Positions 38,391 to 47,326 are shown, counted from the stretch's first letter. The stretch is DNA of 64,000 nt from Oceanobacter sp. (GCA_002733645.1 NVWL01000001.1:124001-188000); one strand, 5' to 3'. The notes: generated by a model from the letters alone, not told the origin. Program-made: numbers and translations.

Positions 38391-38966
38391 TTAGTTCGCG
38401 TTATCTGAACACGTACCGCTGAGTATTATTAATAAACGTTCAAAGAGTGCAAGATCGTCGGATAACGTAGGTGCATCTGCGGTGAGGAAGTATCCTCCTG
38501 ACGCATGAATCCCACCATCAATCATGAGGTTGTCGTGGAGATCAAATTCTTCTATTTTAAAGCCGTTTTTATCTCTCAGGTCGCCAGCCGTTTGTTCGTT
38601 GATAGTGCCAGTGCCGGCATGGTCGAACACTCGTTGTGTGTATAGGGCAGGATCATTGCTGTAGCCGTGAATATGTTTACCAAGTCCACGGGCCAAACCT
38701 AACTCGTACACAGTACCTACGTCCGCACTGGCACCTCGAAAAGGCGTGAGGTTGGCGACAACTATGTCGCATTCACGTATTAGCGCTTCGTTGGCCAAGC
38801 TAATGGCCAACCCGGTGTCGCGAGCGCAGGTTTGTGCTGCGACCTCCCCATCAAGCGGAAATAGGCCAATAAACCCATACCGCTGGCACAGCCGTTTCTT
38901 CTGGTTGCCGATCTCTCCAGCGTTAGAAAAAAACACATCCGGGCCAGCAAGGTATATACGTTTCAT
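38391..38966 (-). CDS. Nucleoside 2-deoxyribosyltransferase
   Basis: A 191-residue member of the family that moves deoxyribose between bases or hydrolyses nucleotides. The start MKRIYLAGPDVFF is the family signature; GLFPLDG, NEALIRECDIVVANLTPFRGASADVGTVYELGLARGLGK carries the DxD/NxT region and the catalytic glutamate (E in VYELG). It is followed (upstream in transcription) by an ART-like gene, 101 bases away on the same strand. It may act in nucleotide salvage or cleaning. Confidence 0.85.
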   Translation of the reverse strand: MKRIYLAGPDVFFSNAGEIGNQKKRLCQRYGFIGLFPLDGEVAAQTCARDTGLAISLANEALIRECDIVVANLTPFRGASADVGTVYELGLARGLGKHIHGYSNDPALYTQRVFDHAGTGTINEQTAGDLRDKNGFKIEEFDLHDNLMIDGGIHASGGYFLTADAPTLSDDLALFERLLIILSGTCSDNAN

Positions 38967-39067
38967 CTTAAGTAGATACCATCAGGAAGTCGCTTGCTGA
39001 TTAAATGATTAGAACAAGAGGGTAACACTGAGCGTATTAATACTGCCCAGTGTAATCTCGATAACGC

Positions 39068-39622
39068 TTAAGGCATTAAGATGGATAGTTTTTCAGCAGG
39101 GATATTTTTGCTGCTGTAGGCTAAACCTAATTTCTCAAGGTAGAACTCACGCGGTACTTCTAGAGGGTTTGCGTCATTCCAAGCAACGCCGTGTTGTTCG
39201 TAAATCGCCTTGAGTGTCAGGATATATTGGTTGGATGGCTCTAACAGCATTGCCGTTCCACCAACATCCGGAGACACTTTTTCAGGCTGTGATACTTGAA
39301 TCACGACCGGAATTTCATCTTTTTTGAAGTACAAATTACGCGTGTGTGTTTTTTGCGCTGCCCAGTAAAACGCCAGTTCTTTGCTTTGCGTCAGGAACAC
39401 GGGCTCGCTGGATTCGAACTGACGGTTGCCAATTGTGCCGAGCGTACTTTGCGTGCGTTCCGTCGTTTCAGTATCTCCTCCACCCGAAAGACCTAGGGTC
39501 ATGATGGATTCAACTAACCCTGAAGAGGTGCCGTGATACCAAGTGTCATTAGTAGCAAAGCCGCTATCTGAAAGCAGTACAGAGATGTCTTGAAGGAATT
39601 CTGGAGTGATGTTATCGCTCAT
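39068..39622 (-). CDS. ADP-ribosyltransferase-fold-like protein, unknown role
   Basis: This 184-residue protein has no signal peptide or membrane segment. The opening DTWYHGTSSGLVESIMTLGL and the later EPVFLTQSKELAFYWAAQ follow the general ART-fold pattern (yHGT...sIl..GL, then v.lt.....A..yA), as in PARP-like and 2'-phosphotransferase-like domains. I cannot see a certain catalytic glutamate. It is next to a nucleoside deoxyribosyltransferase-like gene on the same strand. It could be an NAD-using toxin, a nucleic-acid modifier, or neither. Confidence 0.45.
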   Translation of the reverse strand: MSDNITPEFLQDISVLLSDSGFATNDTWYHGTSSGLVESIMTLGLSGGGDTETTERTQSTLGTIGNRQFESSEPVFLTQSKELAFYWAAQKTHTRNLYFKKDEIPVVIQVSQPEKVSPDVGGTAMLLEPSNQYILTLKAIYEQHGVAWNDANPLEVPREFYLEKLGLAYSSKNIPAEKLSILMP

Positions 39623-39667
39623 GATCTACCTGTAGAACAATGAATAATGACGCGCATTATACCTACT

Positions 39668-40462
39668 TTATTCAGCCTTTGCCCGGCTAAGCGCACTGTA
39701 TATAGCGAGGTAGATAATGGCGCTGCCTAAAGCGAGTAAAGTCCCCATGTTTAAGCCGTATGCCGTGTATGTGTAGCTGGCTGTTAGTACATAAATTACC
39801 ATGGCACCTAAGCCTTCGGGATAGTGTTTTACTGCCGTAGCAACAACGCCAGGGCCATAACTGAGCTGCAACACAATTAAGGTTGGGAAAAAGCTCACTG
39901 GGAACGCTGCTAGTAGGCCGGCTTGTTCGGGGTTAAGGAAGTGTGCCAGTGCGGTAATTCCCAGCACGCTGGCCGAGGCCATACTGGCGCGAAATACAAG
40001 TGCAATAAGAGGGCGCTGAAATACGTTTTTAGCTTCTGCTTCTGCCCAGCTCGCAGGGATGTGTTTGAGCCCATTACGAGAAATAATGATGCCGATAATG
40101 ACCAAGGATAGATTCAGCCAGCGTTCGGAGGGCAGCCATTGTAAGAGTAAGCTGGTGCCAATAAAGGTGCCAATGGCTGCGAGTATAGGGAGGAAAATTA
40201 ACCGGGGTTGCGGCCAGCGTTGGCTGGTGTGCCAATACATCGCGGCCATGAAAATACATGAAATTAAGCCCGCTAACGTGTGCTTAGAGCCTGTCGCTGC
40301 AAACTCAGCGCCTTGTTCATAACCAATGAAATACAGTGTGATCGCACTGCCGAGAGGAAACCCCGCCAATACCCCCGCCCATTGAGGCCCAAGGCGGCGA
40401 GCCACACTGGCAAGCATGATGACGGTAAGAAAGGTAGTTATAATTTTTGCGGTTATCAGCAC
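39668..40462 (-). CDS. Uncharacterised integral membrane protein with internal duplication
   Basis: A 264-residue protein that is almost wholly hydrophobic, about eight or nine membrane segments. The two halves repeat a pattern: PQWAGVLAGFPLGSAITLYF...GYEQGAEFAATGSKHTLAG in the first and PEQAGLLAAFPVSFFPTLIVLQLSYGPGVVATAVKHYPEG in the second. Such inverted or direct repeats are common in small transporters. I do not recognise the function. It is divergent from a glycosyltransferase gene. Confidence 0.65.
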   Translation of the reverse strand: MLITAKIITTFLTVIMLASVARRLGPQWAGVLAGFPLGSAITLYFIGYEQGAEFAATGSKHTLAGLISCIFMAAMYWHTSQRWPQPRLIFLPILAAIGTFIGTSLLLQWLPSERWLNLSLVIIGIIISRNGLKHIPASWAEAEAKNVFQRPLIALVFRASMASASVLGITALAHFLNPEQAGLLAAFPVSFFPTLIVLQLSYGPGVVATAVKHYPEGLGAMVIYVLTASYTYTAYGLNMGTLLALGSAIIYLAIYSALSRAKAE

Positions 40463-40542
40463 AGGCTTATTGTTCGTTCCATTGGTTTTATTTTTATCCG
40501 CTGTCTATCTACAGAGCGCGGCGCAAGCCGTATAATCGCGCC

Positions 40543-41781
40543 ATGAAAACACTCATTGTAATTGGCTATGTATGGCCAGAGCCAGACTCTTCTGCGGCGG
40601 GCATGCGCATGATGCAACTGCTCACCTTATATCGTGAGGCGAGTTATCGTGTGATCTTCGCGTCGCCGGCAGATTTTAGTTCTCATGCTATTAATTTAGA
40701 CGATCACGGGATAGAAAGCGTAACCATTCAGCTCAATTGTTCCAGTTTCGACGAGTGGGTCGCAAAACAGGCACCCGATGTCGTAATGTTCGACCGTTTT
40801 ATGATGGAAGAACAGTTTGGCTGGCGGGTCGAAGAGCAGTGCCCAAGTGCATTGCGTATTCTTGATATGGAAGACGTACATTGCTTGCGTGATGCTCGTC
40901 ATAAAGCGATCAAGGCAGGACGTGAACTTCACCCTGATGACTGGCATTCAGATATCGCGTACCGCGAAATTGCTGCGATTCTGCGTTGCGACCTTAGTTT
41001 AGTTATTTCTGAATACGAAATGCAGTGGCTTACTGAACACTTTCCAATCAGCCAAGATCAGCTCTGTTACTTGCCTTTTATGGTTGATGTAATGACTCAG
41101 CGCACGTCGGCTGGCTTTGCCGAGCGCAAGCAGTTTGTCTCCATAGGAAATTTTCGACATGCGCCTAACTGGGATGCGGTGCTGCGTTTAAAAGCCCTGT
41201 GGCCCGCGATTCGTAAACAATTGCCTCAGGCTGAAATGCACATCTACGGTGCTTACCCTCCACCTAAAGCGACCCAGCTGCACGACATTAAATCTGGCTT
41301 TTTAGTCAAAGGCTGGGCTGAGAATGCCGAAGCGGTGGTGAGTTCGGCACGAGTGATGTTAGCGCCATTGCGTTTTGGGGCAGGGTTAAAAGGCAAGTTA
41401 CTAGAGGCGGCCATGTTATCTACCCCGGCCGTCACCACCTCGATTGGTGCTGAAGGCATGTACGGCGATCTGCCAGCCCCTGTCTTGGTGGCGCAGACTG
41501 ATGACGACTTTGTTGAATTGGCGGTGCGTTTATACCGCGATGAGAATCTTTGGCAGGAACTCAGTGTCAGAGGACAGCCAATACTGCAGCAACGCTTTAG
41601 CTTAAGTGAGTTTGGTGGTTGTTTGCTAGAGACGACAGAACACCTGCTGGCTGGCCTTGAAAGACACCGCAATAACCACTTTATTGGTGGTATGCTTCGC
41701 CACCATCATCTTAGAAGTACACGCTACATGTCGCAGTGGATTGAGGTTAAAACTCAATTACGACAGCGTGAGGAGTATTGA
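40543..41781 (+). CDS. Glycosyltransferase, GT4-like
   Basis: A 412-residue GT-B enzyme. MKTLIVIGYVWPEPDSSAAGMRMMQLL opens the acceptor domain; VSIGNFRHAPNWDAV and then RVMLAPLRFGAGLKGKLLEAAMLSTPAVTT form the nucleotide-sugar domain, the latter being the donor-binding helix found in GT4 enzymes. The sugar and acceptor are unknown. ATG 40543 is the start of the conserved region; a longer frame from 40447 adds an unlikely leader. The next gene overlaps its stop as TGATG. Confidence 0.82.
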   Translation: MKTLIVIGYVWPEPDSSAAGMRMMQLLTLYREASYRVIFASPADFSSHAINLDDHGIESVTIQLNCSSFDEWVAKQAPDVVMFDRFMMEEQFGWRVEEQCPSALRILDMEDVHCLRDARHKAIKAGRELHPDDWHSDIAYREIAAILRCDLSLVISEYEMQWLTEHFPISQDQLCYLPFMVDVMTQRTSAGFAERKQFVSIGNFRHAPNWDAVLRLKALWPAIRKQLPQAEMHIYGAYPPPKATQLHDIKSGFLVKGWAENAEAVVSSARVMLAPLRFGAGLKGKLLEAAMLSTPAVTTSIGAEGMYGDLPAPVLVAQTDDDFVELAVRLYRDENLWQELSVRGQPILQQRFSLSEFGGCLLETTEHLLAGLERHRNNHFIGGMLRHHHLRSTRYMSQWIEVKTQLRQREEY

Positions 41782-42095
41782 TGCACTTATCTCAGAAAGC
41801 CATGGTCAGTTTGTGGGCGTCAGCGTTATTACTGACCACGCCTTTTTTATTGATCGTGTTTGCCGCCGTTCTCGCTGAACTATTGGGCTGCGACATTGTT
41901 TCGTCACTGGGTGCGGCGTGTCACATAGGTGACATAAACATAGCAGACGTACTATTTGGGCTGTCGGTGATTGGATGGGCCACCTTAGTTGGCTTACCCA
42001 TAGGCTTAATTTTAGCACCGGCGTGCAGTATCTGGTGGTGGTATTCATTACGGCAAGAGCGCTTGATGACACCGGCAAGAAAAACACACATCTGA
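41781..42095 (+). CDS. Small membrane protein, unknown
   Basis: A 104-residue protein with two or three hydrophobic segments (near residues 12-36, 55-85). Three cysteines (GCDIV, ACHIG, APACS) are present. ATG 41781 overlaps the glycosyltransferase stop by one base, with GAGGAG at 41770-41775, so the two are translated together. I do not recognise a family. Confidence 0.55.
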   Translation: MHLSQKAMVSLWASALLLTTPFLLIVFAAVLAELLGCDIVSSLGAACHIGDINIADVLFGLSVIGWATLVGLPIGLILAPACSIWWWYSLRQERLMTPARKTHI

Positions 42096-42192
42096 CAAAA
42101 ACTGGTTAAAGTTTACAGACATGTGTAAGGTAACGTTATTACAATCAGGTGAGTGGTATTGGAAGCCTGAGTATGAAACCGGGGGTTAGCAC

Positions 42193-42248
42193 CTTAGGGT
42201 ACCTCTGAACAATGCAGCAACGACTGTATTAATCAGAGATGCACTTAG
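42193..42248. repeat. Diverged inverted repeat related to 34564-34592
   Basis: Two 24-base arms (42193-42216 and 42225-42248) match in about 17 positions as an inverted repeat around an 8-base centre. The right arm TTAATCAGAGATGCACTTAG resembles 34578-34597, and both elements contain ACCTCTG. This looks like a small non-autonomous element remnant; no open frame is inside. Confidence 0.4.
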
Positions 42249-42300
42249 CTTTGGCAAGGTGGCCGGTATTAAGAAAAAAAACAAAAAATAGGAAATTGAT

Positions 42301-43431
42301 ATGAATCGTTTATTAGCGACAGCCCTATGTGCTGTCACGACATTCGCTAGTGCTTATATTCACGCTGCTGAGCCTGCCTCAGACGCCGTAAAATCTGAAC
42401 TACGTACCGTTGCGATGGATCAGTCTGTTGATATGCTTGAGCGTATTGAAGCCATCAAAGGTATGTACCCAGAAATGCTGGCAGAAGATGGGTCTATTCC
42501 TACTCGCCGTATCTGTGTTTGGGATATCGCGGGTAAAAATGGCCCAATCTATAACGCGGCGGTGGACCAAGTGTCTGAACTGATGCGTTGGGGTGTGAAA
42601 ATTGAATTAGATGCTTACACCAGCGAGTCAGTTATTACGGAAGAGCTAAAAGCAGGTATGTGTGATGCCGCCTTGTTTACTGGCCTTCGTGCGCGCTTGT
42701 TCAACCGTTACACAGGTACCTTGGATGCGATTGGTGCGGTGCCAAGTCGTGATCAAATGAAGCTATTGATGCAAGTGATTACTAGCCCCAAAAATGCTGA
42801 ACGTATGCTAGATGGCCAATACGTTGTGATGGGCTACGCGCCAATGGGCGCCGCTTACATCTTCGTTAATGATCGTTCGATTAATACCTTGGCGAAAGCG
42901 GCGGGTAAGCGTGTGGCAGTGCTTGATTACGATTTAGTACAAGCGGAAATGGTCTCGCAGATTGGTGCTAACCCAGTACCCACTTCGCTAGTAAACGCGG
43001 GTACTAAGTTCAACAACCGTATTGTTGATGTGCTGCCCGCACCACTAGCGGCCTACAGCATCATGGAATTGTACAAGGGCATTGGTACCGAGGGGGGGAT
43101 TGTTAACTACCCGTTTTCACAAATTACTTTGCAGCTGGTAGGGCGTGCTGAAAAATTCCCGAATGAACTGGCCCAGCTTATTCGTGAAGACTTCTTTGGT
43201 CGTTTTGACACGATTGAGCGTCTGGTAAAAGCGCAGGTCGGAGACATTCCGGAGCAAGCTTGGATCGACATCCCGGCGGATGATAAAGCTGAGTACCAAG
43301 TGATGATGCAAGAAGCACGTATTCAGCTACGCGAGCGCGAATATTATGATCCTGCTATGCTGACGCTTCAGCGTAAGATTCGTTGTAAGTACGAGCCGGC
43401 TCACTTCGAGTGCACCAATCCGGTTGAATAA
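42301..43431 (+). CDS. Putative periplasmic solute-binding protein (TRAP DctP-like)
   Basis: A 376-residue secreted protein with signal peptide ending HAAEP. Internal features (ICVWDIAGKNGPIYNAAVDQ, VITEELKAGMCDAALFTGLRARLFN, and NRIVDVLPAPLAAYSIMELYKG) fit the pattern of TRAP-type or related 'putative solute-binding' proteins that occur without membrane partners. Cysteines at ICVWD, GMCDA and the C-terminal RCKYEPAHFECTN may form disulfides. Its ligand is unknown. It is monocistronic, followed by a strong terminator. Confidence 0.65.
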   Translation: MNRLLATALCAVTTFASAYIHAAEPASDAVKSELRTVAMDQSVDMLERIEAIKGMYPEMLAEDGSIPTRRICVWDIAGKNGPIYNAAVDQVSELMRWGVKIELDAYTSESVITEELKAGMCDAALFTGLRARLFNRYTGTLDAIGAVPSRDQMKLLMQVITSPKNAERMLDGQYVVMGYAPMGAAYIFVNDRSINTLAKAAGKRVAVLDYDLVQAEMVSQIGANPVPTSLVNAGTKFNNRIVDVLPAPLAAYSIMELYKGIGTEGGIVNYPFSQITLQLVGRAEKFPNELAQLIREDFFGRFDTIERLVKAQVGDIPEQAWIDIPADDKAEYQVMMQEARIQLREREYYDPAMLTLQRKIRCKYEPAHFECTNPVE

Positions 43432-43444
43432 TTGCGTTTTTGTT

Positions 43445-43474
43445 TAAAAAGCCCGGATCATCCGGGCTTTTTTG
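43445..43474 (+). terminator. Rho-independent terminator
   Basis: Stem AAAAAGCCCGGAT / ATCCGGGCTTTTTT, directly after the solute-binding gene stop at 43431 and ending in a T-run. Confidence 0.93.
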
Positions 43475-43521
43475 TGTCTGGTATACTCCGTTATTATTAT
43501 CACTGCTTTTTCTGGGGCGCT

Positions 43522-43839
43522 ATGACTGACGATCAAACCAAAACACAACAAGACCCCTTGCATGGGGTAAAGCTTGAAGCCATGTTGAATTATTTGGTGG
43601 AACATATCGGTTGGGCGGGGTTGGCTGGGCAAGTGAAAGTAAACTGTTTCCGCAGCGATCCTACGATTAAATCCAGTCTTAAGTTTTTACGTCGCACACC
43701 GTGGGCCAGAGATAAAGTTGAGGCGTTGTATCTTGAGCTAGTCACAAACGAAAAAGTTACACGCCCACCTTTGGCACTTCGTCAGAAAAAAGATAAGGCC
43801 GCAGATCCTTGGGCCAAGCATAAACAGGACAATCAGTAA
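43522..43839 (+). CDS. VF530-family DNA-binding protein (DUF2132)
   Basis: A 105-residue protein whose core LHGVKLEAMLNYLVEHIGWAGLAGQ, then VNCFRSDPTIKSSLKFLRRTPWARDKVEALYLE, is the VF530 family signature; the family has a small helical DNA-binding fold (known for VF530 of Aliivibrio). A basic tail RQKKDKAADPWAKHKQ follows. ATG 43522 is the family start; a longer frame from 43432 runs through the terminator. The stop overlaps the next gene as TAATG. Confidence 0.85.
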   Translation: MTDDQTKTQQDPLHGVKLEAMLNYLVEHIGWAGLAGQVKVNCFRSDPTIKSSLKFLRRTPWARDKVEALYLELVTNEKVTRPPLALRQKKDKAADPWAKHKQDNQ

Positions 43840-44510
43840 TGATTAACCGTCTGCCACTGTGGGTCTTAGTAGGCAGTGTGATGCTGGCATTGAATGCCGG
43901 TTTTATTAACAGTGTAGCTTTGTTGTCATTTGCGAATAATGCCGTATCGCACGTGACGGGTACCGCGACAATAGCCGCCGATGCCTTAGTGGATGGAAAG
44001 GTAGATGTTTTCTACCACACGGGTGCCATTGTGCTTAGTTTTATCGTGGGTGCTATTTTAAGTGGCATGATCGTCGGTCAAGAAGCACTGAAATTAGGGC
44101 GACGATACGGCGTTGCGCTTATCTTAGAAAGCATACTTCTGTTTTTAGCTTGGTACGCTTTTCGGCAAAATCTCGTGCAAGCAGAGTGGTTAGCATCTGC
44201 GGCTTGTGGTTTGCAAAACGCAATGGTGGCAACCTACAGCGGCTCTGTTATTAGGACAACACACCTGACGGGCATTGTGTCCGATATAGGCTCTTCGATT
44301 GGTAATTTTTTTGCTGGTCGAGGGTTAGCCATCGCTAAAATATCGCTACAGTCTTCTATTTTTATTGCGTTTGTTATTGGTGCTGGAGTCGGGTCTGTGG
44401 TTTTTCGTTACGCCGGTTATGATGCGGTTTTAGTGAATGGTGTATGGGTTGGGATGGTTGCGATGGCTTATTGGGTGTATTTAATTTGGGCAGCCAGAAG
44501 CAAATTCTGA
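43839..44510 (+). CDS. DUF1275 (YoaK) family membrane protein
   Basis: A 223-residue protein with about six membrane segments. NAGFINSVALLSFANNAVSHVTGTATIAADAL near the start, CGLQNAMVATYSGSVIRTTHLTGIVSDIG in the middle are the two hallmark regions of the DUF1275/YoaK family. The function of the family is not known. It is coupled to the VF530 gene (TAATG overlap) and convergent with an antiporter gene, 11 bases away. Confidence 0.85.
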   Translation: MINRLPLWVLVGSVMLALNAGFINSVALLSFANNAVSHVTGTATIAADALVDGKVDVFYHTGAIVLSFIVGAILSGMIVGQEALKLGRRYGVALILESILLFLAWYAFRQNLVQAEWLASAACGLQNAMVATYSGSVIRTTHLTGIVSDIGSSIGNFFAGRGLAIAKISLQSSIFIAFVIGAGVGSVVFRYAGYDAVLVNGVWVGMVAMAYWVYLIWAARSKF

Positions 44511-44521
44511 AGCTGCAGCTC

Positions 44522-45745
44522 TTATTTGAATTTAGGCTTATCTGCACGTTGTAGTGTCTTCAGCCAGAAAGGTACTGATAACCCGTGTAAAAACACACTG
44601 ATGCCGATGGTTAATACGCTGGTTGAAAATAAGAGGTCATAATGTGGGACGTTTTCACTGAAACCTAAGGTCTCAATTGTCAGCAATAAGTACAGTATGC
44701 TGGCGATTCCTCGTGGACCAAACCAACCTAAAAACAACTTCTCTCGTAAGCTCAAACTGGTGCCAATGAGTACGAAAAATACCGGCACCATACGAATCAC
44801 AGTGAGACTTAACAGGGCGTACCCAAGGCTACTCCATGTGAAAAGAGAGACGGCGTCGGGTATGTAAATAAGACCGAACAAAAAAAACATTAATAACGTA
44901 AAAAGCTGACCTTCTGTTTCGCTGAACTCTTTTAACCGCTGAATCAGTACCGTGTGCTTTGTTTTCAAAAACAGTCCAGCAAGAAATACTGCAATAAAGC
45001 CATTCCCTCCAATATGTTCGGCCGCACAGTATGTAAATATGGCTAATGCAAAAGAGGCGAGACGTTGAAAAATTGGGTCCATGCTGTGAGTGTCTGACGC
45101 CTTTTGAATTAAGTAACCTCCTGCGTAACCAATGGCGATGCCAGTAATGCCCCCAGCGAAAACCTGCATGCTAATAAAGTGAGCCCAGTAACTCGTATCC
45201 AGTGCATTAATACTGCCACTTGAAATGATGGCTAAGGCGATAAGGAGTAACGGCAATGCAAGGCCATCATTGAGGCCACTCTCAACCGTGATTGAGTGTC
45301 GTAGCTTTTCTTTGATAGAGGTTTTATTGAATATGGCTTGAGCCAGTGCGGCGTCTGTCGGGGCGAGGATGATGGCCAAGACTAGCGCACCAATCCACCC
45401 AAAATCGAACATTCCGATGGCAATAAATGCGCCCATCACAATCGTCAGCGGTAGACCGATGGCCAGTAAACGAATGGGAATATTCTCGAACTTCAGTAAA
45501 TGTTGGCGATTAACTTGGCTGGCATCCGTGAACAGAATGAGCGCCAAGGTTAATTCAGCAAAGGTCATTAAGGCGCTGGCATTAATGCCGGGAGCAGCCC
45601 AATTAAGCACGAGTGGGCCGGCAATCACACCAAGTAAGAGAAAGATCATAGGTGCCGTTACTGAGTACTTTTCAATACGGCTGGATAAAAGGCTATACGT
45701 AAAAAGGCTGGCAACCACAATCAAGACAAGTGGGGAGTCCAGCAT
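44522..45745 (-). CDS. CPA1-type sodium/proton antiporter
   Basis: A 407-residue inner-membrane antiporter with about twelve hydrophobic segments. The ion-site motif is the Asn-Asp pair in VESGLNDGLALPLL; other CPA1 landmarks are ILAPTDAALAQAIF and FLGWFGPRGIASILYLLL. It exchanges cytoplasmic sodium or potassium for protons. The gene begins six bases after the stop of the upstream small basic protein, so the two form an operon. Confidence 0.88.
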   Translation of the reverse strand: MLDSPLVLIVVASLFTYSLLSSRIEKYSVTAPMIFLLLGVIAGPLVLNWAAPGINASALMTFAELTLALILFTDASQVNRQHLLKFENIPIRLLAIGLPLTIVMGAFIAIGMFDFGWIGALVLAIILAPTDAALAQAIFNKTSIKEKLRHSITVESGLNDGLALPLLLIALAIISSGSINALDTSYWAHFISMQVFAGGITGIAIGYAGGYLIQKASDTHSMDPIFQRLASFALAIFTYCAAEHIGGNGFIAVFLAGLFLKTKHTVLIQRLKEFSETEGQLFTLLMFFLFGLIYIPDAVSLFTWSSLGYALLSLTVIRMVPVFFVLIGTSLSLREKLFLGWFGPRGIASILYLLLTIETLGFSENVPHYDLLFSTSVLTIGISVFLHGLSVPFWLKTLQRADKPKFK

Positions 45746-45750
45746 AGAAC

Positions 45751-46080
45751 TTACTCTTCCCAGACCACGCGTAAAGGTTCGCCAAAGTCATCGTAGATTA
45801 CTTTTTTACGGGGACTTTTTTTTCGCGTAGAAGCAGGCTTGCTTGGGGACTTTTTCTTGGACTCTTTGCGCTCGTCGATGGCTTTCAGAACGTCAGACAC
45901 AGGTGTGCGCTCCTGACGTTTTTCGAACGACATGGATTGTTCGCTGTAGCGACCGTTAACCAATCCTGACTCGCCACGGTTGAAAGAGTTTACTTCGCCG
46001 CCATTTCGCAGGAATTCTTCTACGTCATCAGTGAGTGAATTGCGTATGTCTTGCTTGGTCGTCTTTTTCTTCATGGTCAT
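45751..46080 (-). CDS. Small basic protein with SutA-like EEFLxxGGxV motif
   Basis: A 109-residue soluble protein: a helical start LTDDVEEFLRNGGEVNSF, a polar middle, a lysine/serine-rich stretch (residues about 74-93) and a conserved-looking end VIYDDFGEPLRVVWEE. EEFLRNGGEV resembles a motif in the RNA polymerase-binding regulator SutA of Pseudomonas, but the rest does not. It is the first gene of an operon with the antiporter. Start: ATG 46080, with an alternative at 46074; neither has a strong ribosome binding site. Confidence 0.6.
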   Translation of the reverse strand: MTMKKKTTKQDIRNSLTDDVEEFLRNGGEVNSFNRGESGLVNGRYSEQSMSFEKRQERTPVSDVLKAIDERKESKKKSPSKPASTRKKSPRKKVIYDDFGEPLRVVWEE

Positions 46081-46220
46081 TGTATGGCTAGGTGTCCACG
46101 GTCGTGTCGAGACTCACATAGGTTTGCTGATCATCAGCAAAGTGTGCGTCCAAACGGAATAGATTGGCCCTGCTTGCAGGCTAATGCAAGTTTTATGATT
46201 CGGGTCCGCTCTATAGTTTA

Positions 46221-47021
46221 TCAAAAAAACGTACGTAACGAGTTCTGATAGGTGATAGTCAGTACATCTTGCACCGATATCTGCTTAACATCGGCGATTT
46301 TCTCTGCAATGAATGGCAGGTACTTTGGCGCGTTCTCATTGCCTCGGTAGGGCACTGGCGTTAAAAATGGTGCGTCGGTTTCCAGTAGCAAGTTTTCGAT
46401 TGGCGTCGCGGCAACGACCTCACGTACGTTGTCCGCCTTGTTGAACGTCACGATGCCGTTAATACCTAAGCAAAAGCCTAGCTCAACGGCGAGTTCAGCC
46501 AACGCCATACCGCTGGTGAAGCTATGCACTACGCCCTTGCGAGCCATTTGTGGCGCGTATTCACGCAATAGGTTCATTGTGTCTTCGTCGGCTTCGCGAG
46601 TATGAATAACCACCGGAAGGCCCGTATCGACGGCGATTTGTAGCTGTTGCTCAAAGACTTTGCGCTGTACGGCACGATCACAGTTGTCGTAAAAGTAATC
46701 GAGGCCTATTTCCCCGACGGCTAAAATTTTATCCTGAATACAATGAGCGCGAATGAAGGCATCTGTATCGTCAGTGAACTTCGCAGCATCGTGTGGATGA
46801 ACCCCTAAAGTGCCGTAGACATCGTCATGTGCTTTTGTGAAATCAATCACCCTCGACATGTTGTCAGGCTCCACGGCGATGGTCATAAAGCGCTCTACGC
46901 CAATGGCGCGGGCGTGATCGAGAATCTCATCGGCGCTGCCTTCTTTTAAGTAATCGAGGTGGAAGTGAGTCTCGATGATAGGTAATTGATAGGTGGGGAT
47001 GTCTCTGCGCTTTTTACTCAT
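46221..47021 (-). CDS. TatD-family metal-dependent hydrolase
   Basis: A 266-residue TIM-barrel hydrolase of the TatD family, known as DNases or D-aminoacyl-tRNA-related hydrolases. Metal-site elements are ETHFHLDYL (HxH), VGEIGLDYFYD (Glu), VVIHTREADEDT (His), KGVVHSFTSG (His) and LLLETDAPFLTPVPYRG (Asp). Everything needed for activity is present. The start codon lies in one of two 17-base direct repeats (47016-47032 and 47071-47087). Confidence 0.9.
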   Translation of the reverse strand: MSKKRRDIPTYQLPIIETHFHLDYLKEGSADEILDHARAIGVERFMTIAVEPDNMSRVIDFTKAHDDVYGTLGVHPHDAAKFTDDTDAFIRAHCIQDKILAVGEIGLDYFYDNCDRAVQRKVFEQQLQIAVDTGLPVVIHTREADEDTMNLLREYAPQMARKGVVHSFTSGMALAELAVELGFCLGINGIVTFNKADNVREVVAATPIENLLLETDAPFLTPVPYRGNENAPKYLPFIAEKIADVKQISVQDVLTITYQNSLRTFF

Positions 47022-47087
47022 GATGTCAGGCTCATATTTTAGGGCTGATATTTGTGTGCTCGCATTGAAGACTCATGATGTCAGGCT
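47016..47087. repeat. 17-bp direct repeat around the tatD start
   Basis: ACTCATGATGTCAGGCT occurs at 47016-47032 and 47071-47087, 55 bases apart. The tatD ATG is inside the first copy. The second copy repeats the same minus-strand ATG context but out of frame. The rest of the 305-base region 47022-47326 between the divergent tatD and 47327 genes shows no other feature. Confidence 0.8.
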
Positions 47088-47326
47088 AATCGCGTAGGTA
47101 TCAGCGAAGAAGGTTGTCCTCGACATCATCGTGATACGCCGATGTGATTGGGCGGTTCTCGATAGTAGAAAAGCGCCAATTAAGCACTTTGTAAACATAA
47201 GTCGTAGCGTTTTTTTTGATGGCGCCATTATACTGCCGACTATACCGCGACAACAGCATCAGCAATCCGTTCATTTTTTAGATTGCTGCTAGACTCAAAA
47301 ATAACAACAAGCGCTAGGTTGATCGA

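Noticed and set aside
35589-38983. A 16-base match GATGGTATCTACTTAA at 35589-35604 and its reverse complement at 38968-38983
   Set aside because: One such 16-base pair is expected by chance in a window of this size and the flanks do not align.
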